A stretch of 55,798 nucleotides of DNA. Origin: Williamsia sp. Its GTDB lineage: Bacteria > Bacteroidota > Bacteroidia > Chitinophagales > Chitinophagaceae. The stretch spans positions 1-55,798 of the forward strand of contig JADCRZ010000041.1 of NCBI GenBank assembly GCA_015069695.1. Reading direction: 5' to 3'. Positions within the stretch are counted from its first letter, which is position 1. The number at the start of each line of letters is the position of its first letter. Under the pieces are notes generated by a model. The model was not told the origin of the DNA, searched no databases, and was given only the letters and a program-made list of their open reading frames with translations. Positions 25,339 to 35,231 of the stretch are shown here, piece by piece. Position numbers and translations under genes: made by a program.

Positions 25339-26087
25339 GATAAATAGCCAAGTTTTGTTAACTGTTCTGTCATCAGCGCATGCACTTTTGCTTTCAGGGC
25401 GGGCATGTCGGCCAGGGTTAATCCTTCTACACCCACTTCATCCATAAACACCGCCCGCATTCTACCAGGGGTAAGCGAGAAAATGCTCCGGTAATGCAGT
25501 CTTGCCAGGGTATCGGGCAGGAGAACGGGTTTGATGGGTGTACCGGTTTCGATGGCAATGCGAAAAGCACCGTCATAAAAATCTTTTAGCGGCTGCTCTG
25601 TCAAGTTAAAGGTTCCTTCAGGAAAGATCATGATGGAAATACCCTTTTTTAAAACCGACTTTAAAATCTTTACACTCCTGGCCCGGTGGTCGGGACTGCT
25701 CCTGTCAACCATCACAGCTGCCCGGCTGTAGATATAGCCAAACACAGGAATCTTGGCCATCTCTGCCTTACCCAGGATGCGGGTGGGCTGTTGCAGCGCC
25801 TTGATGATGGCGGGTATGTCCATGTAGGAAATATGGTTGGCAACAAAAATGCAGGCCCGGTGCGGATCGTGCGGAGCCAGGTAAATGTTTCTCTGGCGGA
25901 TGCCTATCAGGGCAAACCAGGTACCGCCCCATGCGCGGCAAAGCTGGTAAATAAAATTACCACCCCTGATCCTTCCGAAAAAGGAAGCAGGGATAACCAG
26001 CAGCACCACCACAAACATCAGCATGATAAACAGGAGGCCAGCCCATAAAACATACAATGCATGCACCAGTTTATAAAGAATCTTCAT
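25335..26087 (-). CDS. 1-acyl-sn-glycerol-3-phosphate acyltransferase (PlsC-like)
   Basis: 250 residues. An N-terminal membrane anchor (WAGLLFIMLMFVVVLLVIPA) precedes the acyltransferase motif NHISYMDIP (H-x4-D) and the FPEGTFN motif, as in phospholipid-synthesis acyltransferases. It likely adds the second acyl chain to lysophosphatidic acid at the inner membrane; ornithine-lipid synthesis is an alternative for this family. Its stop codon overlaps the priA start by four bases (TTGA). Confidence 0.88.
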   Translation of the reverse strand: MKILYKLVHALYVLWAGLLFIMLMFVVVLLVIPASFFGRIRGGNFIYQLCRAWGGTWFALIGIRQRNIYLAPHDPHRACIFVANHISYMDIPAIIKALQQPTRILGKAEMAKIPVFGYIYSRAAVMVDRSSPDHRARSVKILKSVLKKGISIMIFPEGTFNLTEQPLKDFYDGAFRIAIETGTPIKPVLLPDTLARLHYRSIFSLTPGRMRAVFMDEVGVEGLTLADMPALKAKVHALMTEQLTKLGYLS

Positions 26088-26314
26088 GCGCGAATATTAT
26101 CAGCTTTGCAGGCAAAAGCGGGAGCAGGCAGATCGGGTAACCGCTGTAACACGCCCGTTGCAAAAGGACAAATATAATGCGAATGGGGTGGAAGCAACAA
26201 TTTCCCGGAACCCGATGTCTGTACCGGTAAGGACAGGCAAAGCAACCCGGCTGAAAAAACGTATTTTTACAGGCAGTTCATGCATGGCCCGGGAACTGAT
26301 CAGAAACAAACCCA

Positions 26315-27382
26315 ATGAAATTCAAAGCCACCACCATCAAAGACATAGCCAAGGCCCTGGATATGTCAACCTCCACTATATCCAGGGCTTTGCGGGGAAG
26401 TTATGAGATCAGTGGGGAAACAAAAAAGCTGGTACAGGAGTATGCCAGAAGTGTAAACTACCGGCCCAACCCGATTGCGCAAAGCCTGAAAGAAAGAAGA
26501 AGCCGCTCCATTGGCGTGATCGTTTCTGAAGTTGCCAATACATTTTTCTCCAACGTCATCAATGGTATCGAGTCCATCGCTTACAGCCGCGGCTATCATG
26601 TTATTATCTCCCAAAGCCACGAGTCGTACGAACGGGAAATCACCAACCTCAACTATCTCTCCTCGCGTTCGGTCGATGGCTTATTGCTTTCACTTTCTTC
26701 AGCTACCAAGGATGTTTCCCATATCAAAGCCCTGCATGAAAAAGGATTGCCGATTGTTTTTTACGACCGGGCCGCGGATGAGATAGATACCCACAAAGTC
26801 ATCATCGACAATTTCCAGGGCGGCTACACAGCTACCCGCCACCTGATCAAATGCGGATATAGAAGGATCGCGCACCTTACCTTTTCTGAGCAGCTGACCC
26901 TTACCAAGGAAAGATGGAAAGGCTACCAGCAAGCCCTGGCCGAAAGCGGCATTTCATACCAGCCTGAATACGTAAAGAATTGCCGGCATGAACAAAGCGT
27001 TTTGCTCGAAGTAGAGGAATGCATCCGGCAATTGCTCCAGCTGCCCGCACCGCCTGATGCCATCTTTGCCGCCAGTGACCGCCTTACCATGGGCGCCCTG
27101 ATGGCCCTGAAAAAAGGCGGCATCTGCATACCGCAGGAGATCGCTTTAACCGGCTTTACCAATTCTGAAACGGTAGACCTGCTCCATCCTCCCCTCACCG
27201 CCGTAAAACAGCCTGCGTTTGAAATAGGGCAGCTGGCCACCGAACTGCTGATCGGTTTGATCGAAAGCAAACGGCCGGTGACCCGGTTTGAAACCAGGAT
27301 CCTGATGCCGGAGCTGACGATACGCGATTCTACCCTGCAATTGGACCGCTATCAGAATACATTGTATCCAAAGCTTACATAA
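26315..27382 (+). CDS. LacI-family transcriptional regulator
   Basis: 355 residues. The N-terminal helix-turn-helix TIKDIAKALDMSTSTISRAL and hinge NYRPNPIAQSLKERRS lead into a periplasmic-binding-like effector domain starting SIGVIVSEVANTFFSNVING. Relatives in this phylum usually control sugar-uptake genes. Its last 31 bases overlap, tail to tail, the 3' end of the TonB receptor gene on the other strand, so the receptor is a possible but unproven target. Confidence 0.92.
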   Translation: MKFKATTIKDIAKALDMSTSTISRALRGSYEISGETKKLVQEYARSVNYRPNPIAQSLKERRSRSIGVIVSEVANTFFSNVINGIESIAYSRGYHVIISQSHESYEREITNLNYLSSRSVDGLLLSLSSATKDVSHIKALHEKGLPIVFYDRAADEIDTHKVIIDNFQGGYTATRHLIKCGYRRIAHLTFSEQLTLTKERWKGYQQALAESGISYQPEYVKNCRHEQSVLLEVEECIRQLLQLPAPPDAIFAASDRLTMGALMALKKGGICIPQEIALTGFTNSETVDLLHPPLTAVKQPAFEIGQLATELLIGLIESKRPVTRFETRILMPELTIRDSTLQLDRYQNTLYPKLT

Positions 27383-30162
27383 TACAAACCGCCAATCTGC
27401 GGATTGCCATACAAGGTTTGGTAGTAATGATTGAGCAGGTTGGTTGCACCCAGCTTCACCAGCGAGCGGATGGCCGGGAACTTATAGCTGATCTGTCCGT
27501 CCAGCGTGCTGAAGGCACTTACGTCGCCATTCTTGAAATCAGCCTGGGTGTGGAATGCATCCTGCCAGCGGTATTGAACGGCAAAGCCAAAACGCTTTTC
27601 AAATCCAAACCCGCTGTTGGAAAGCCCCAGGTTAAAGCGGTACTTGGGCGTGTTGAAATAAGTAGCAAAAGCAGGATCGTTGTTATCGAGATTGTCTGAA
27701 GACAGGTTGAAAGAAGCGGTTAAGTTGTTCCTGATCTGGTAATCTACCCCCAAACCAAACCCGTACACGTTGACGGTATTCGCGCTGTTAACAGATACGG
27801 AATAACCGGTGTAAGCGCCGGTGAGCAGGCCGGCCGGACTACCGTTCCTCGACTGAACAACGGATACCCTTCCGATAAAATCCTTGTATTTGGAGTAATA
27901 GCCATAGAGATCAACCAGCAAGGTCCGGTTGAACAGCCCTTTGTAGCCCAGTTCAACAGAATTGGCGGACTCGGGTTTATAGGTGCCAAAGTTCTGTACT
28001 TTGAGCAGCGAAGGATTGGGCGTGCCGGACAAAGCAGAAGCGCCGAAAGCCGTTACGCTGGCCAGGGTATACACCGGGTTGGAAGAAAATTTGTAATAAT
28101 CACGCAGTTGCGGCAAGCCCCCGATCAGGATACCCGCACCGGTATTCAGGTTGATCCACTGGTTCTGGTTGGAAGGAAAGCGATAGGCGTTCTGATAAGA
28201 GGCGCGGATGTTCTGGTTGGGCGCTACTGTATACACAGCAGAGAAACGCGGTGTCAGCTTGCCTTTGAAATTGTCGTTCTTATCGTAGCGGATAGAACCG
28301 GTCAGTTTCAGCTTGTCTTCCAGTATTCTTTTGGCTATCTGAACATAGGTCCCGTATTCATTTGTGTTGATGCGTCCGGCACTGTCGGCAAACAGGGTAC
28401 CTTGCGAGTTCAGCACAAAACGCCGCCAGCTCAGGCCTACCAGCACTTCAGCAAACTTGACGGCATTGGTTAAATTGTATTGTCCTTCGGTTTGATACAG
28501 ATTGGTTCTGTCAAGAAATTTACCGCCTCGTGGAATGGGCACGGAGATAACTTGTCCCAGCAGGCTGTTGAACTGGTCCGTACCTGGTACCGGCCGGCCG
28601 ATATCAGCTGTATTGCGGGCGATCAGGTTGGCATTCGCGGCCGAAGCGCCCTGCAGCCGGGCTTGTAAATAAGCACCTGCATACTGGGGAAACCAGCTGC
28701 CAGCCGCGTTGGCTGCATTGTAGCTGGGTTTCCAGGCTTCGTTGAAAAGCTGGGTAGCGATGGTGGAATTGTAAGCATCCCCTGAATTTTCCCGGGTGGT
28801 ATAGGTGCGCACAAACCAGTTGCTGCCTTTTACTTCCAGCTTATATTGGGCGATCTTTAAGTTCTTCAGCGAATAGCGGTCGCTGCCCGTATACACTGAA
28901 TTGCCTGTTCCATAGTTCACAATAAAAGAAGCTTCCGTAGAAGGCGTGATCTTGTAATACAAGCCACCGGACAATTTTGCATTGACGGTTGTATTGTTGA
29001 TCATTTCAATTTCCCGGTAACCCGTACGGGATACTAAGAACGGCCTGGCACCATCCGTGGCCAGGATGGCCTGCACGGCCGGCGCGGCAGCAGGATTCAG
29101 GGCAATGATCTGCTGGGCTGCACCGCCTAAGAAATTGCTGGTAGAGCCGGTGATATTGACCGAAGTTTCATCGCCATACAGATTAACGCCATTGTAGTTG
29201 GGATCCGTGCTTCTGGTACCGGCAATCGCCTTTCCATCTGTCCCTTGCCCGGTTGAATTTGTGGAGTCTGTCGCCAGCCAGTCTTTGGCCTGCACAAACT
29301 GGGCGCCTATTTTAAAGGCAAATTTGTTGCTGATCTTTTTTCCCCAGCGAAAGCTCCAGTCGTAAAAAGGCGAAGTCTTTACCGGATCGTGCTGGCTTAC
29401 ATGCATGATGCCCTGCTTTACCTGCACGCTCAGGCCCTGGTATTCAAACGGATTTTTACTAGTGATCAGCAGGGTTCCGTTCATACCGCCGGAACCGTAA
29501 AGGGCAGACGAAGCGCCGGGCAGCAGCTCCATGTTGTTCACATCCAGCTCGGTTAAACCTACAACTGAGCCAACAGAAAAATTCAGTCCGGGTGCCTGGT
29601 TGTCCATGCCGTCTACAAACTGGTTAAAGCGCGCGTTGCCGCTTCCGTTAAATCCGCGGGTGGTGAGCGAGCTGAAGGTAAGACTGGCTGTGGTAACATC
29701 CACGCCTTTCAGCGTGCGTACGATATCATAATAGCTGGTGGCCGGCGTGGTGCGGATGCTGGCAGCGCCTACCCGCTCGATCGAAACAGGCGACTCCAGA
29801 ATTCTTTCCGGCACGCGGCTGGCAGATACCACGACTTCCGTGCCGAGGGAAGAGGCCGGTTCAAGATTGATCTGAACAGGTGTGGACGGGTCGCTAACCT
29901 GCACTTCCTGTTGTGCATAGCCGATAGAAGTAACAACTAAGGTATAAGGAGGTTTTTTATTGGTAACAAGCTGAAAGACGCCCTTGTCGTTCGTGTAAGT
30001 ACCGGCGCCGGTTCCTTTTAAAACAATGGATACGGCCGATACGACTTCATTGGTGGCACTGCTTCTGACCGTTCCAGAGATGGTGGTGTTTTGACCAAAG
30101 CTTGCAATCGAGATCAGGGAAGCCATCAACACTGCAAACACGTGCCGGTTGATCTTTTTCAT
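27352..30162 (-). CDS. TonB-dependent receptor with N-terminal carboxypeptidase-like domain
   Basis: 936 residues. Signal peptide ([16 protein letters not shown]), a carboxypeptidase-regulatory-like beta-sandwich ([20 protein letters not shown], residues ~25-105), a plug domain with [12 protein letters not shown] and [20 protein letters not shown], and a long barrel ending in [10 protein letters not shown]. It is an outer-membrane, TonB-energised importer. No susD gene follows, so it is not a classical SusCD pair and could serve iron, cobalamin or an oligomeric substrate. It ends inside the 3' end of the convergent lacI-type gene. Confidence 0.92.
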   Translation of the reverse strand: MKKINRHVFAVLMASLISIASFGQNTTISGTVRSSATNEVVSAVSIVLKGTGAGTYTNDKGVFQLVTNKKPPYTLVVTSIGYAQQEVQVSDPSTPVQINLEPASSLGTEVVVSASRVPERILESPVSIERVGAASIRTTPATSYYDIVRTLKGVDVTTASLTFSSLTTRGFNGSGNARFNQFVDGMDNQAPGLNFSVGSVVGLTELDVNNMELLPGASSALYGSGGMNGTLLITSKNPFEYQGLSVQVKQGIMHVSQHDPVKTSPFYDWSFRWGKKISNKFAFKIGAQFVQAKDWLATDSTNSTGQGTDGKAIAGTRSTDPNYNGVNLYGDETSVNITGSTSNFLGGAAQQIIALNPAAAPAVQAILATDGARPFLVSRTGYREIEMINNTTVNAKLSGGLYYKITPSTEASFIVNYGTGNSVYTGSDRYSLKNLKIAQYKLEVKGSNWFVRTYTTRENSGDAYNSTIATQLFNEAWKPSYNAANAAGSWFPQYAGAYLQARLQGASAANANLIARNTADIGRPVPGTDQFNSLLGQVISVPIPRGGKFLDRTNLYQTEGQYNLTNAVKFAEVLVGLSWRRFVLNSQGTLFADSAGRINTNEYGTYVQIAKRILEDKLKLTGSIRYDKNDNFKGKLTPRFSAVYTVAPNQNIRASYQNAYRFPSNQNQWINLNTGAGILIGGLPQLRDYYKFSSNPVYTLASVTAFGASALSGTPNPSLLKVQNFGTYKPESANSVELGYKGLFNRTLLVDLYGYYSKYKDFIGRVSVVQSRNGSPAGLLTGAYTGYSVSVNSANTVNVYGFGLGVDYQIRNNLTASFNLSSDNLDNNDPAFATYFNTPKYRFNLGLSNSGFGFEKRFGFAVQYRWQDAFHTQADFKNGDVSAFSTLDGQISYKFPAIRSLVKLGATNLLNHYYQTLYGNPQIGGLYYVSFGYNVF

Positions 30163-30289
30163 GGTAGCAGTTTTAGGAGATTATGAGGCAAAATACAGAT
30201 TGTATGGGTGCTGTGCTAATTTTTTTGTCCTGTACAGCAGCCACCAATTTGAAATTGGCCATCTCGCTGCAGGGCGGTACTTTAGCAAT

Positions 30290-31207
30290 ATGCAGTACCA
30301 ATTTCCTCATCAAACCGGGTTTTACAAAGGCAAGGTCAGGGATGTATATTATATTGGGGAAGACCGGCTGGTCATGATCGCCAGCAACCGGATCTCTGCC
30401 TTTGATGTGATCCTGCCCGCTCCTATTCCTTACAAGGGACAGGTCCTGAACCAGATTGCAGCTTATATGCTCCAGGCCACGAAAGATATTTGTCCGAACT
30501 GGCTCCTTCACACGCCTGCACCCAATGCAGCAGTCGGGAAAAAATGTGAACCTTTTCGGGTAGAGATGGTCGTGAGGGGAAACCTCACCGGGCATGCCTG
30601 GCGCACCTATGCCAGCGGGCAACGCTCCCTCTGCGGCGTACCGCTACCCCAGGGAATGAAAGAAAACGATTATTTCCCCACCCCTATTATCACGCCTTCC
30701 ACCAAGGCAGCTGTTGGTCACGATGAAGATATTTCAAGAGAAGAAATCATTCAACAGGCACTGGTAAGCGAAGCCGATTACGAGCAGCTGGAACGCTGGG
30801 CCCTCGCCCTTTTTGAAAGAGGAAAAACACTGGCCGCCAGGCAAGGCCTGATCCTCGTAGACACCAAATATGAATTCGGCAAGATCGGCGACCAGATCTA
30901 TTTAATGGACGAGATCCATACCCCCGACAGCTCGCGCTATTTCTACGCAGACGGCTACGAAGAACGCCAGCAAAATGGCGAGCGCCAAAAACAACTCAGC
31001 AAGGAATTTGTCCGCGAATGGCTGATCGCCCACAACTTCATGGGCAAAGAAGGCCAAACCGTCCCCCCCATGAGCGAAGACTGGATCCAGACCATCTCAG
31101 GCCGTTATATTGAACTGTATGAGAAACTGATTGGCGAAGCATTCAGGCCGGAGGAGCTATCCGAAGAAGAGACATACAGAAGGGTGGTGGAGAGTCTTGA
31201 ACCATGA
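30290..31207 (+). CDS. purC: Phosphoribosylaminoimidazole-succinocarboxamide synthase
   Basis: 305 residues of SAICAR synthetase, which joins aspartate to CAIR in purine synthesis. Visible motifs are [58 protein letters not shown] and [13 protein letters not shown]. The ATG at 30290 is preferred: upstream codons are unrelated to the family, and a TACTTTAG box lies four bases upstream. The protein ends Glu-Pro, with these codons and the stop supplied by a palindromic repeat. Confidence 0.95.
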   Translation: MQYQFPHQTGFYKGKVRDVYYIGEDRLVMIASNRISAFDVILPAPIPYKGQVLNQIAAYMLQATKDICPNWLLHTPAPNAAVGKKCEPFRVEMVVRGNLTGHAWRTYASGQRSLCGVPLPQGMKENDYFPTPIITPSTKAAVGHDEDISREEIIQQALVSEADYEQLERWALALFERGKTLAARQGLILVDTKYEFGKIGDQIYLMDEIHTPDSSRYFYADGYEERQQNGERQKQLSKEFVREWLIAHNFMGKEGQTVPPMSEDWIQTISGRYIELYEKLIGEAFRPEELSEEETYRRVVESLEP

Positions 31208-31262
31208 TTTACAGGATGGGAGGGATTCTGAGAATCCCTCCCATCCTGTAAATCATGGTTCA
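31198..31262. repeat. Long palindromic repeat, copy B (32-bp perfect hairpin)
   Basis: Two 32-base arms (31198-31229 and 31231-31262) are perfect reverse complements around a single G. The arms begin TGAACCATGATTTACAGGAT, the same family as 16467-16607. Each arm supplies the final codons GAA CCA TGA of a gene: purC on the plus strand and trhO on the minus strand. It is probably a bidirectional terminator for the convergent pair. Confidence 0.9.
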
Positions 31263-32278
31263 GACCTCCTCCTCCTCGACTTGTTAAACACCATCACGCC
31301 ATTCTGCTTACCCTTGCGCAGGAGTTTTTGTTCTTCTTCGGGCAAATGATATACGTCTGTGCAGGCGGCGCTGCAGCAGCCGTCGTAGCGTTCGGCGCAT
31401 TCATCGCATTGGATGAAGAGGAGATGACAGGCTTCGTTGCGGCAGTTTACATGGGTGTCGGCGGGGCCGCCGCATTGGTGGCAAACGGCGATGATGTCGG
31501 GACTGATGCGCTCGCCGAGCCGGTCGTCGAAAACGAAATTCTTTCCGATAAATTTATTGGGCAGCCCTTGTTCTCGCGCCTGGTTGGTGTAATTGATGAT
31601 GCCGCCTTCTAAGTGAAATACGTTCTTAAATCCGTTGTGCAGGAGGTAAGCGCTGGCCTTTTCGCAGCGGATGCCGCCCGTGCAGTACATGATGATATTT
31701 TTGTCTTTATCTGCCTGCAGCATGTCAGCCGCCATCGGCAGCTGCTCGCGGAAAGTGTCGCTGGGTACTTCCCGGGCCCCTTCGAAATGGCCTACTTCAT
31801 ACTCATAATGGTTGCGCATGTCTACCACGATCGTATTGGGGTCTTCGGTAAGCTGGTTAAATTGTTCGGCATTTACATATTGGCCCTTTTTGCCCATGTC
31901 AAACTGCGCATCGTTGATGCCATCAGCAACAATTTTATCCCGCACCTTTATCTTGAGCACCCAGAATGATTTGCCATTGTCATTGACGGCCATGTTGAGG
32001 CGCATGCCGTTCATGGGCTGGATAGAATAAAGCGATTCCTTCAGCGCAGCAAATTGGGATTGCGGTACACTGATCTGCGCATTGATGCCCTCATGCGCTA
32101 CGTAGATCCTGCCAAATACTTTTAATGCATGGAGGTTTTTGTAGAGCCCGTCGCGAAACTGCTGCGGATCATCGATCCTGAAATACTGGTAGAAAGAAAG
32201 GGTTGTGCGCGGTTCTGTTTCCTGGTACAACAATTCCTTTAACTCCTTCTGCGAAATCCTGTTGTGTAATACAGCCAT
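31253..32278 (-). CDS. trhO: tRNA uridine(34) hydroxylase TrhO (rhodanese family)
   Basis: 341 residues from the ATG at 32278. N-terminal UPF0176-type domain ([34 protein letters not shown]), a rhodanese domain ([20 protein letters not shown]) with the active cysteine in [13 protein letters not shown], and a C-terminal cysteine-rich part ([18 protein letters not shown]). Known relatives form 5-hydroxyuridine at tRNA position 34. The C-terminal Ser-Glu-Pro comes partly from the palindromic repeat shared with purC. Confidence 0.92.
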   Translation of the reverse strand: MAVLHNRISQKELKELLYQETEPRTTLSFYQYFRIDDPQQFRDGLYKNLHALKVFGRIYVAHEGINAQISVPQSQFAALKESLYSIQPMNGMRLNMAVNDNGKSFWVLKIKVRDKIVADGINDAQFDMGKKGQYVNAEQFNQLTEDPNTIVVDMRNHYEYEVGHFEGAREVPSDTFREQLPMAADMLQADKDKNIIMYCTGGIRCEKASAYLLHNGFKNVFHLEGGIINYTNQAREQGLPNKFIGKNFVFDDRLGERISPDIIAVCHQCGGPADTHVNCRNEACHLLFIQCDECAERYDGCCSAACTDVYHLPEEEQKLLRKGKQNGVMVFNKSRRRRSEP

Positions 32279-32321
32279 AGTGATAAAACTGGGCGCAAAG
32301 ATACAAAACACCCTGCAAGCC

Positions 32322-34790
32322 TTAATTGCCCAGTATAGCTCCCTGGAAGCCCAGCCTGATCGCGCTGAAGGGAGAACGGCCGGTAGAAAAAGACTGCACA
32401 AAATCAACCCGCAGCACGCGGAAGATATTCTCCAGCCCGGCAAATACCTCGATGTAATTGTTCTTCGGATTTACATAAAACGTGTTGGTGCCGCCTACCA
32501 GGTACCAGTTGAGCTTTTGAATGCCGGGGATCTTGCCGGTAAGCAGTCCGCCGAAATGGTGTTCGGCATTGAGTGTTGTATAAAATGTACTGGCCGTACT
32601 GTTCAGGTAATAAGGAGCCAGCTGGAAACTGCTTACATAAGCACCGGCGAAAACAGACTGGTTGCCATTGAAATGCTGGTAGTCCGGGAACTCAACCGCG
32701 CTCCGGTGGATAAATCCGCCGATCGACCACCGGTAGCGGAACTTGCCGGCAAGCTTTAAGTTGAGGTTGTCGCTGATGCTGAAGCGCCATTTATCATAGT
32801 TCACATCGCTGCCTAGCACCTGGTCGTAGCCCTTGGTGTAGTTGAGCTGGAGGCGGGGATATTTTGAACCGATGCTGATCTTGCGGTCTGGAAAGCGGAT
32901 GTAACGGCCCCCGGGCTGCCAGGTAATGGTGAACGAGCTTACCAGGGCCTGGTGGCGGGTGATGTTGCGGCCGATCCGCTCAACCGGGTAATTGGGTGTA
33001 AACTGCCGCCGGCTTACATCCCGGATCTTAAAATCAGTCGTGTTTTCCAGGGGCAGGCGGTCCTGGTATTCCAGCACGGCCAGTACGGTCAATCCGTCAC
33101 CCAGGCCTTGCGTATAGCCCGCCCGTGCAAACCAGGCTTCGTAGATCTTCATCAGGTTCCGCTTCTCAAATAAGGTGCTGTATGTATTGGTAAGCGGCGT
33201 GATGGGGTTGGTATTGTTAAACTGAAATACATCCCGTCCCCCGCTCAGGGAAAAAGAGGAATAATACTGTTTGCCAAACGTATATCCTGCCCGCAGGGAT
33301 CCGTTGAGGTGGTGGTTGCTGAAGCCATAGCGCAAGGTGGGCGATAGCAGGAAGGCCTTCCGGCTGTCGCGGATGCTGTCGAGCCGCTTGGTATACGTCC
33401 CTTCCAGGTTCACCACCCAGCCTTCCACCGTGTTAAAGCTGATGGCATTCATGACCGGATAGATGGAATAGTATTCGCGGTGGCTGCGCCGGTTGAACGA
33501 TTGGCCGAGCAGCAAAAATCCGGGCAGACTGATCTTGTTCGCTTTTTTGTCCATCGAGTCGAGATAGGCTGCACTGTTGTGTGCCTGCTCGATGCTGTCT
33601 TTCTTGATGTAGTCAAGCTGTTCTTCGACCTGGAGGGGAACAGGCCGGATAGAATCCCAGAATGCATTGGTCCGTTTGTTGGAGCTGTCGGTAAAGGTGA
33701 GATAAACGTTGTCAAAAAACTTTTTGCTGAAAACAGGATGGATGTCAAAATCTGCGTACAGGTTTACAAAGCTTCCGTATGCCTCGATGCCAAAAAACTT
33801 GGCGGCCGGATACAAGACCTGGCTTTTGATCACCCATACATCCTTTTCCAGCGGAATATAGAGCTGTTCAATCCGGAGTGTATCGAGCAAATCAATTTGC
33901 GATTCCTTGGTAAGCCGCAGCTGCACGCTGTGTATGCGCCAGTCATTCTCTGTAATGTTGATGTATCCTGAAAACAGGGGATCGTACTTGCGCTTGGGGA
34001 TCACTTCAATTTTATTGACCTCTTTTCCATCTTCAACAAATACACCCCTGTATTTAAACCTGTAATAGTTAAGCGCATTGTCGGCAATCGGCGAAACAAA
34101 ACCGCGGCGGTTCAGGTTGCTGGCGATGTTGATGTTGTTCTCGTAAAATGAGATAAACTGCGGATGGCTCAGTCCAAAGCCATCGCTTTCGCCGCTCACT
34201 TTTGTAGAGGTCACATCAATCTTTACCTTGCCCGGCTTGTGTACAGAATAGGTGGCGATGCTTTCTGTGAGGTAAAGCATCTTGGCCTTGCTGGTATCAC
34301 CATCGTCATCACCAAGATCAATTTTTTGCCCGAAGATTTTTTTGCCCGTGCCCCGCAGCTTGAGCTGTCCTTTGGTATACACCTGGCATTGAAATTCCGG
34401 GACCTGGTTGAGATAGTAGTTCCGCTTTTTAATGGCATTGCGGATAATCTCATAGGCAGGATCTTCTCCGCCCGGTTTTACCACCACTTCTTTCATGCTT
34501 GTTTGCTGCAATGCCAGTGTGAAGTTCAAGGTTTCATTTGCCTGCGACAGCGTTATGCTTTTCTCCACCCTTTCATACCCTACATACTGGCAAACAAGGG
34601 TGTATTTGCCAGGTTCCAATTCCAGGAAATAATTTCCCGCGCTGTTGGCGGTGGTGCCAATACCGGTGCCTTTTACAAGGATAGAAGCATAGCCAAGCGG
34701 ATGGCCTGCCTGGTCTGTTACGGTACCCGAAATTTTTCCGGCAAAGCAGGAGGAAGAAATAAAAACAAGCACGATCAGCAGGGTACGCAT
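32322..34790 (-). CDS. DUF5686 outer-membrane protein with carboxypeptidase-like N-terminus
   Basis: 822 residues from the ATG at 34790 (the earlier start is TTG). Signal peptide ([15 protein letters not shown]), a carboxypeptidase-regulatory-like domain ([20 protein letters not shown]) and then the DUF5686 region ([20 protein letters not shown]) leading into a long beta-rich barrel that ends [20 protein letters not shown]. The family is common in Bacteroidota outer membranes; its role is not established. It is transcribed away from the trhO start with a gap of 43 bases. Confidence 0.85.
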   Translation of the reverse strand: MRTLLIVLVFISSSCFAGKISGTVTDQAGHPLGYASILVKGTGIGTTANSAGNYFLELEPGKYTLVCQYVGYERVEKSITLSQANETLNFTLALQQTSMKEVVVKPGGEDPAYEIIRNAIKKRNYYLNQVPEFQCQVYTKGQLKLRGTGKKIFGQKIDLGDDDGDTSKAKMLYLTESIATYSVHKPGKVKIDVTSTKVSGESDGFGLSHPQFISFYENNINIASNLNRRGFVSPIADNALNYYRFKYRGVFVEDGKEVNKIEVIPKRKYDPLFSGYINITENDWRIHSVQLRLTKESQIDLLDTLRIEQLYIPLEKDVWVIKSQVLYPAAKFFGIEAYGSFVNLYADFDIHPVFSKKFFDNVYLTFTDSSNKRTNAFWDSIRPVPLQVEEQLDYIKKDSIEQAHNSAAYLDSMDKKANKISLPGFLLLGQSFNRRSHREYYSIYPVMNAISFNTVEGWVVNLEGTYTKRLDSIRDSRKAFLLSPTLRYGFSNHHLNGSLRAGYTFGKQYYSSFSLSGGRDVFQFNNTNPITPLTNTYSTLFEKRNLMKIYEAWFARAGYTQGLGDGLTVLAVLEYQDRLPLENTTDFKIRDVSRRQFTPNYPVERIGRNITRHQALVSSFTITWQPGGRYIRFPDRKISIGSKYPRLQLNYTKGYDQVLGSDVNYDKWRFSISDNLNLKLAGKFRYRWSIGGFIHRSAVEFPDYQHFNGNQSVFAGAYVSSFQLAPYYLNSTASTFYTTLNAEHHFGGLLTGKIPGIQKLNWYLVGGTNTFYVNPKNNYIEVFAGLENIFRVLRVDFVQSFSTGRSPFSAIRLGFQGAILGN

Positions 34791-34851
34791 AGGCCACAAT
34801 TAGGTTTTTGCAGGACAGGGACGGCATCATACAAGCAAGCGGCGCAGCGTT

Positions 34852-35217
34852 CTATCTTACTGTTTCTCTGCGCGGCAGCTTCCGTGCATAGCTCCCTGTA
34901 AGGGCTGCAAAGCCGGCTACCAGCGCTCCTATCAACCCTGAAACAAATACCAGTAAAAAAGGATTGGCTGCTTTGAACATGACCACCGACATTTTTTGCG
35001 CCAGCAGGTGATGATTTCCTATACTGACAAGCAAAGCAAATGCCGACCACAAAATAAACAAGGCCAGGAACCCGGTGGTGAAAGAAGGGAGCGGCTTTTG
35101 CGGAATCAAAATAGCAATGATGCAGGCCACCAGCGCAATGCTCCACCACGGCAGGTATAAGCAGGCTGCAAAGCTGAGCAGCATGATCAGTACAAGGGAA
35201 ACCAGGAATTTTGTCAT
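34852..35217 (-). CDS. Small inner-membrane protein, unknown
   Basis: 121 residues with four hydrophobic helices (FLVSLVLIMLLSFAACLYL, SIALVACIIAILI, TGFLALFILWSAFALLVSI and a final FLLVFVSGLIGALVAG) and a basic tail. No family recognised. It begins 14 bases after the penicillin acylase-like gene and probably shares its transcript. Confidence 0.65.
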   Translation of the reverse strand: MTKFLVSLVLIMLLSFAACLYLPWWSIALVACIIAILIPQKPLPSFTTGFLALFILWSAFALLVSIGNHHLLAQKMSVVMFKAANPFLLVFVSGLIGALVAGFAALTGSYARKLPRRETVR

Positions 35218-35231
35218 AGTAAAAAGTTTTT

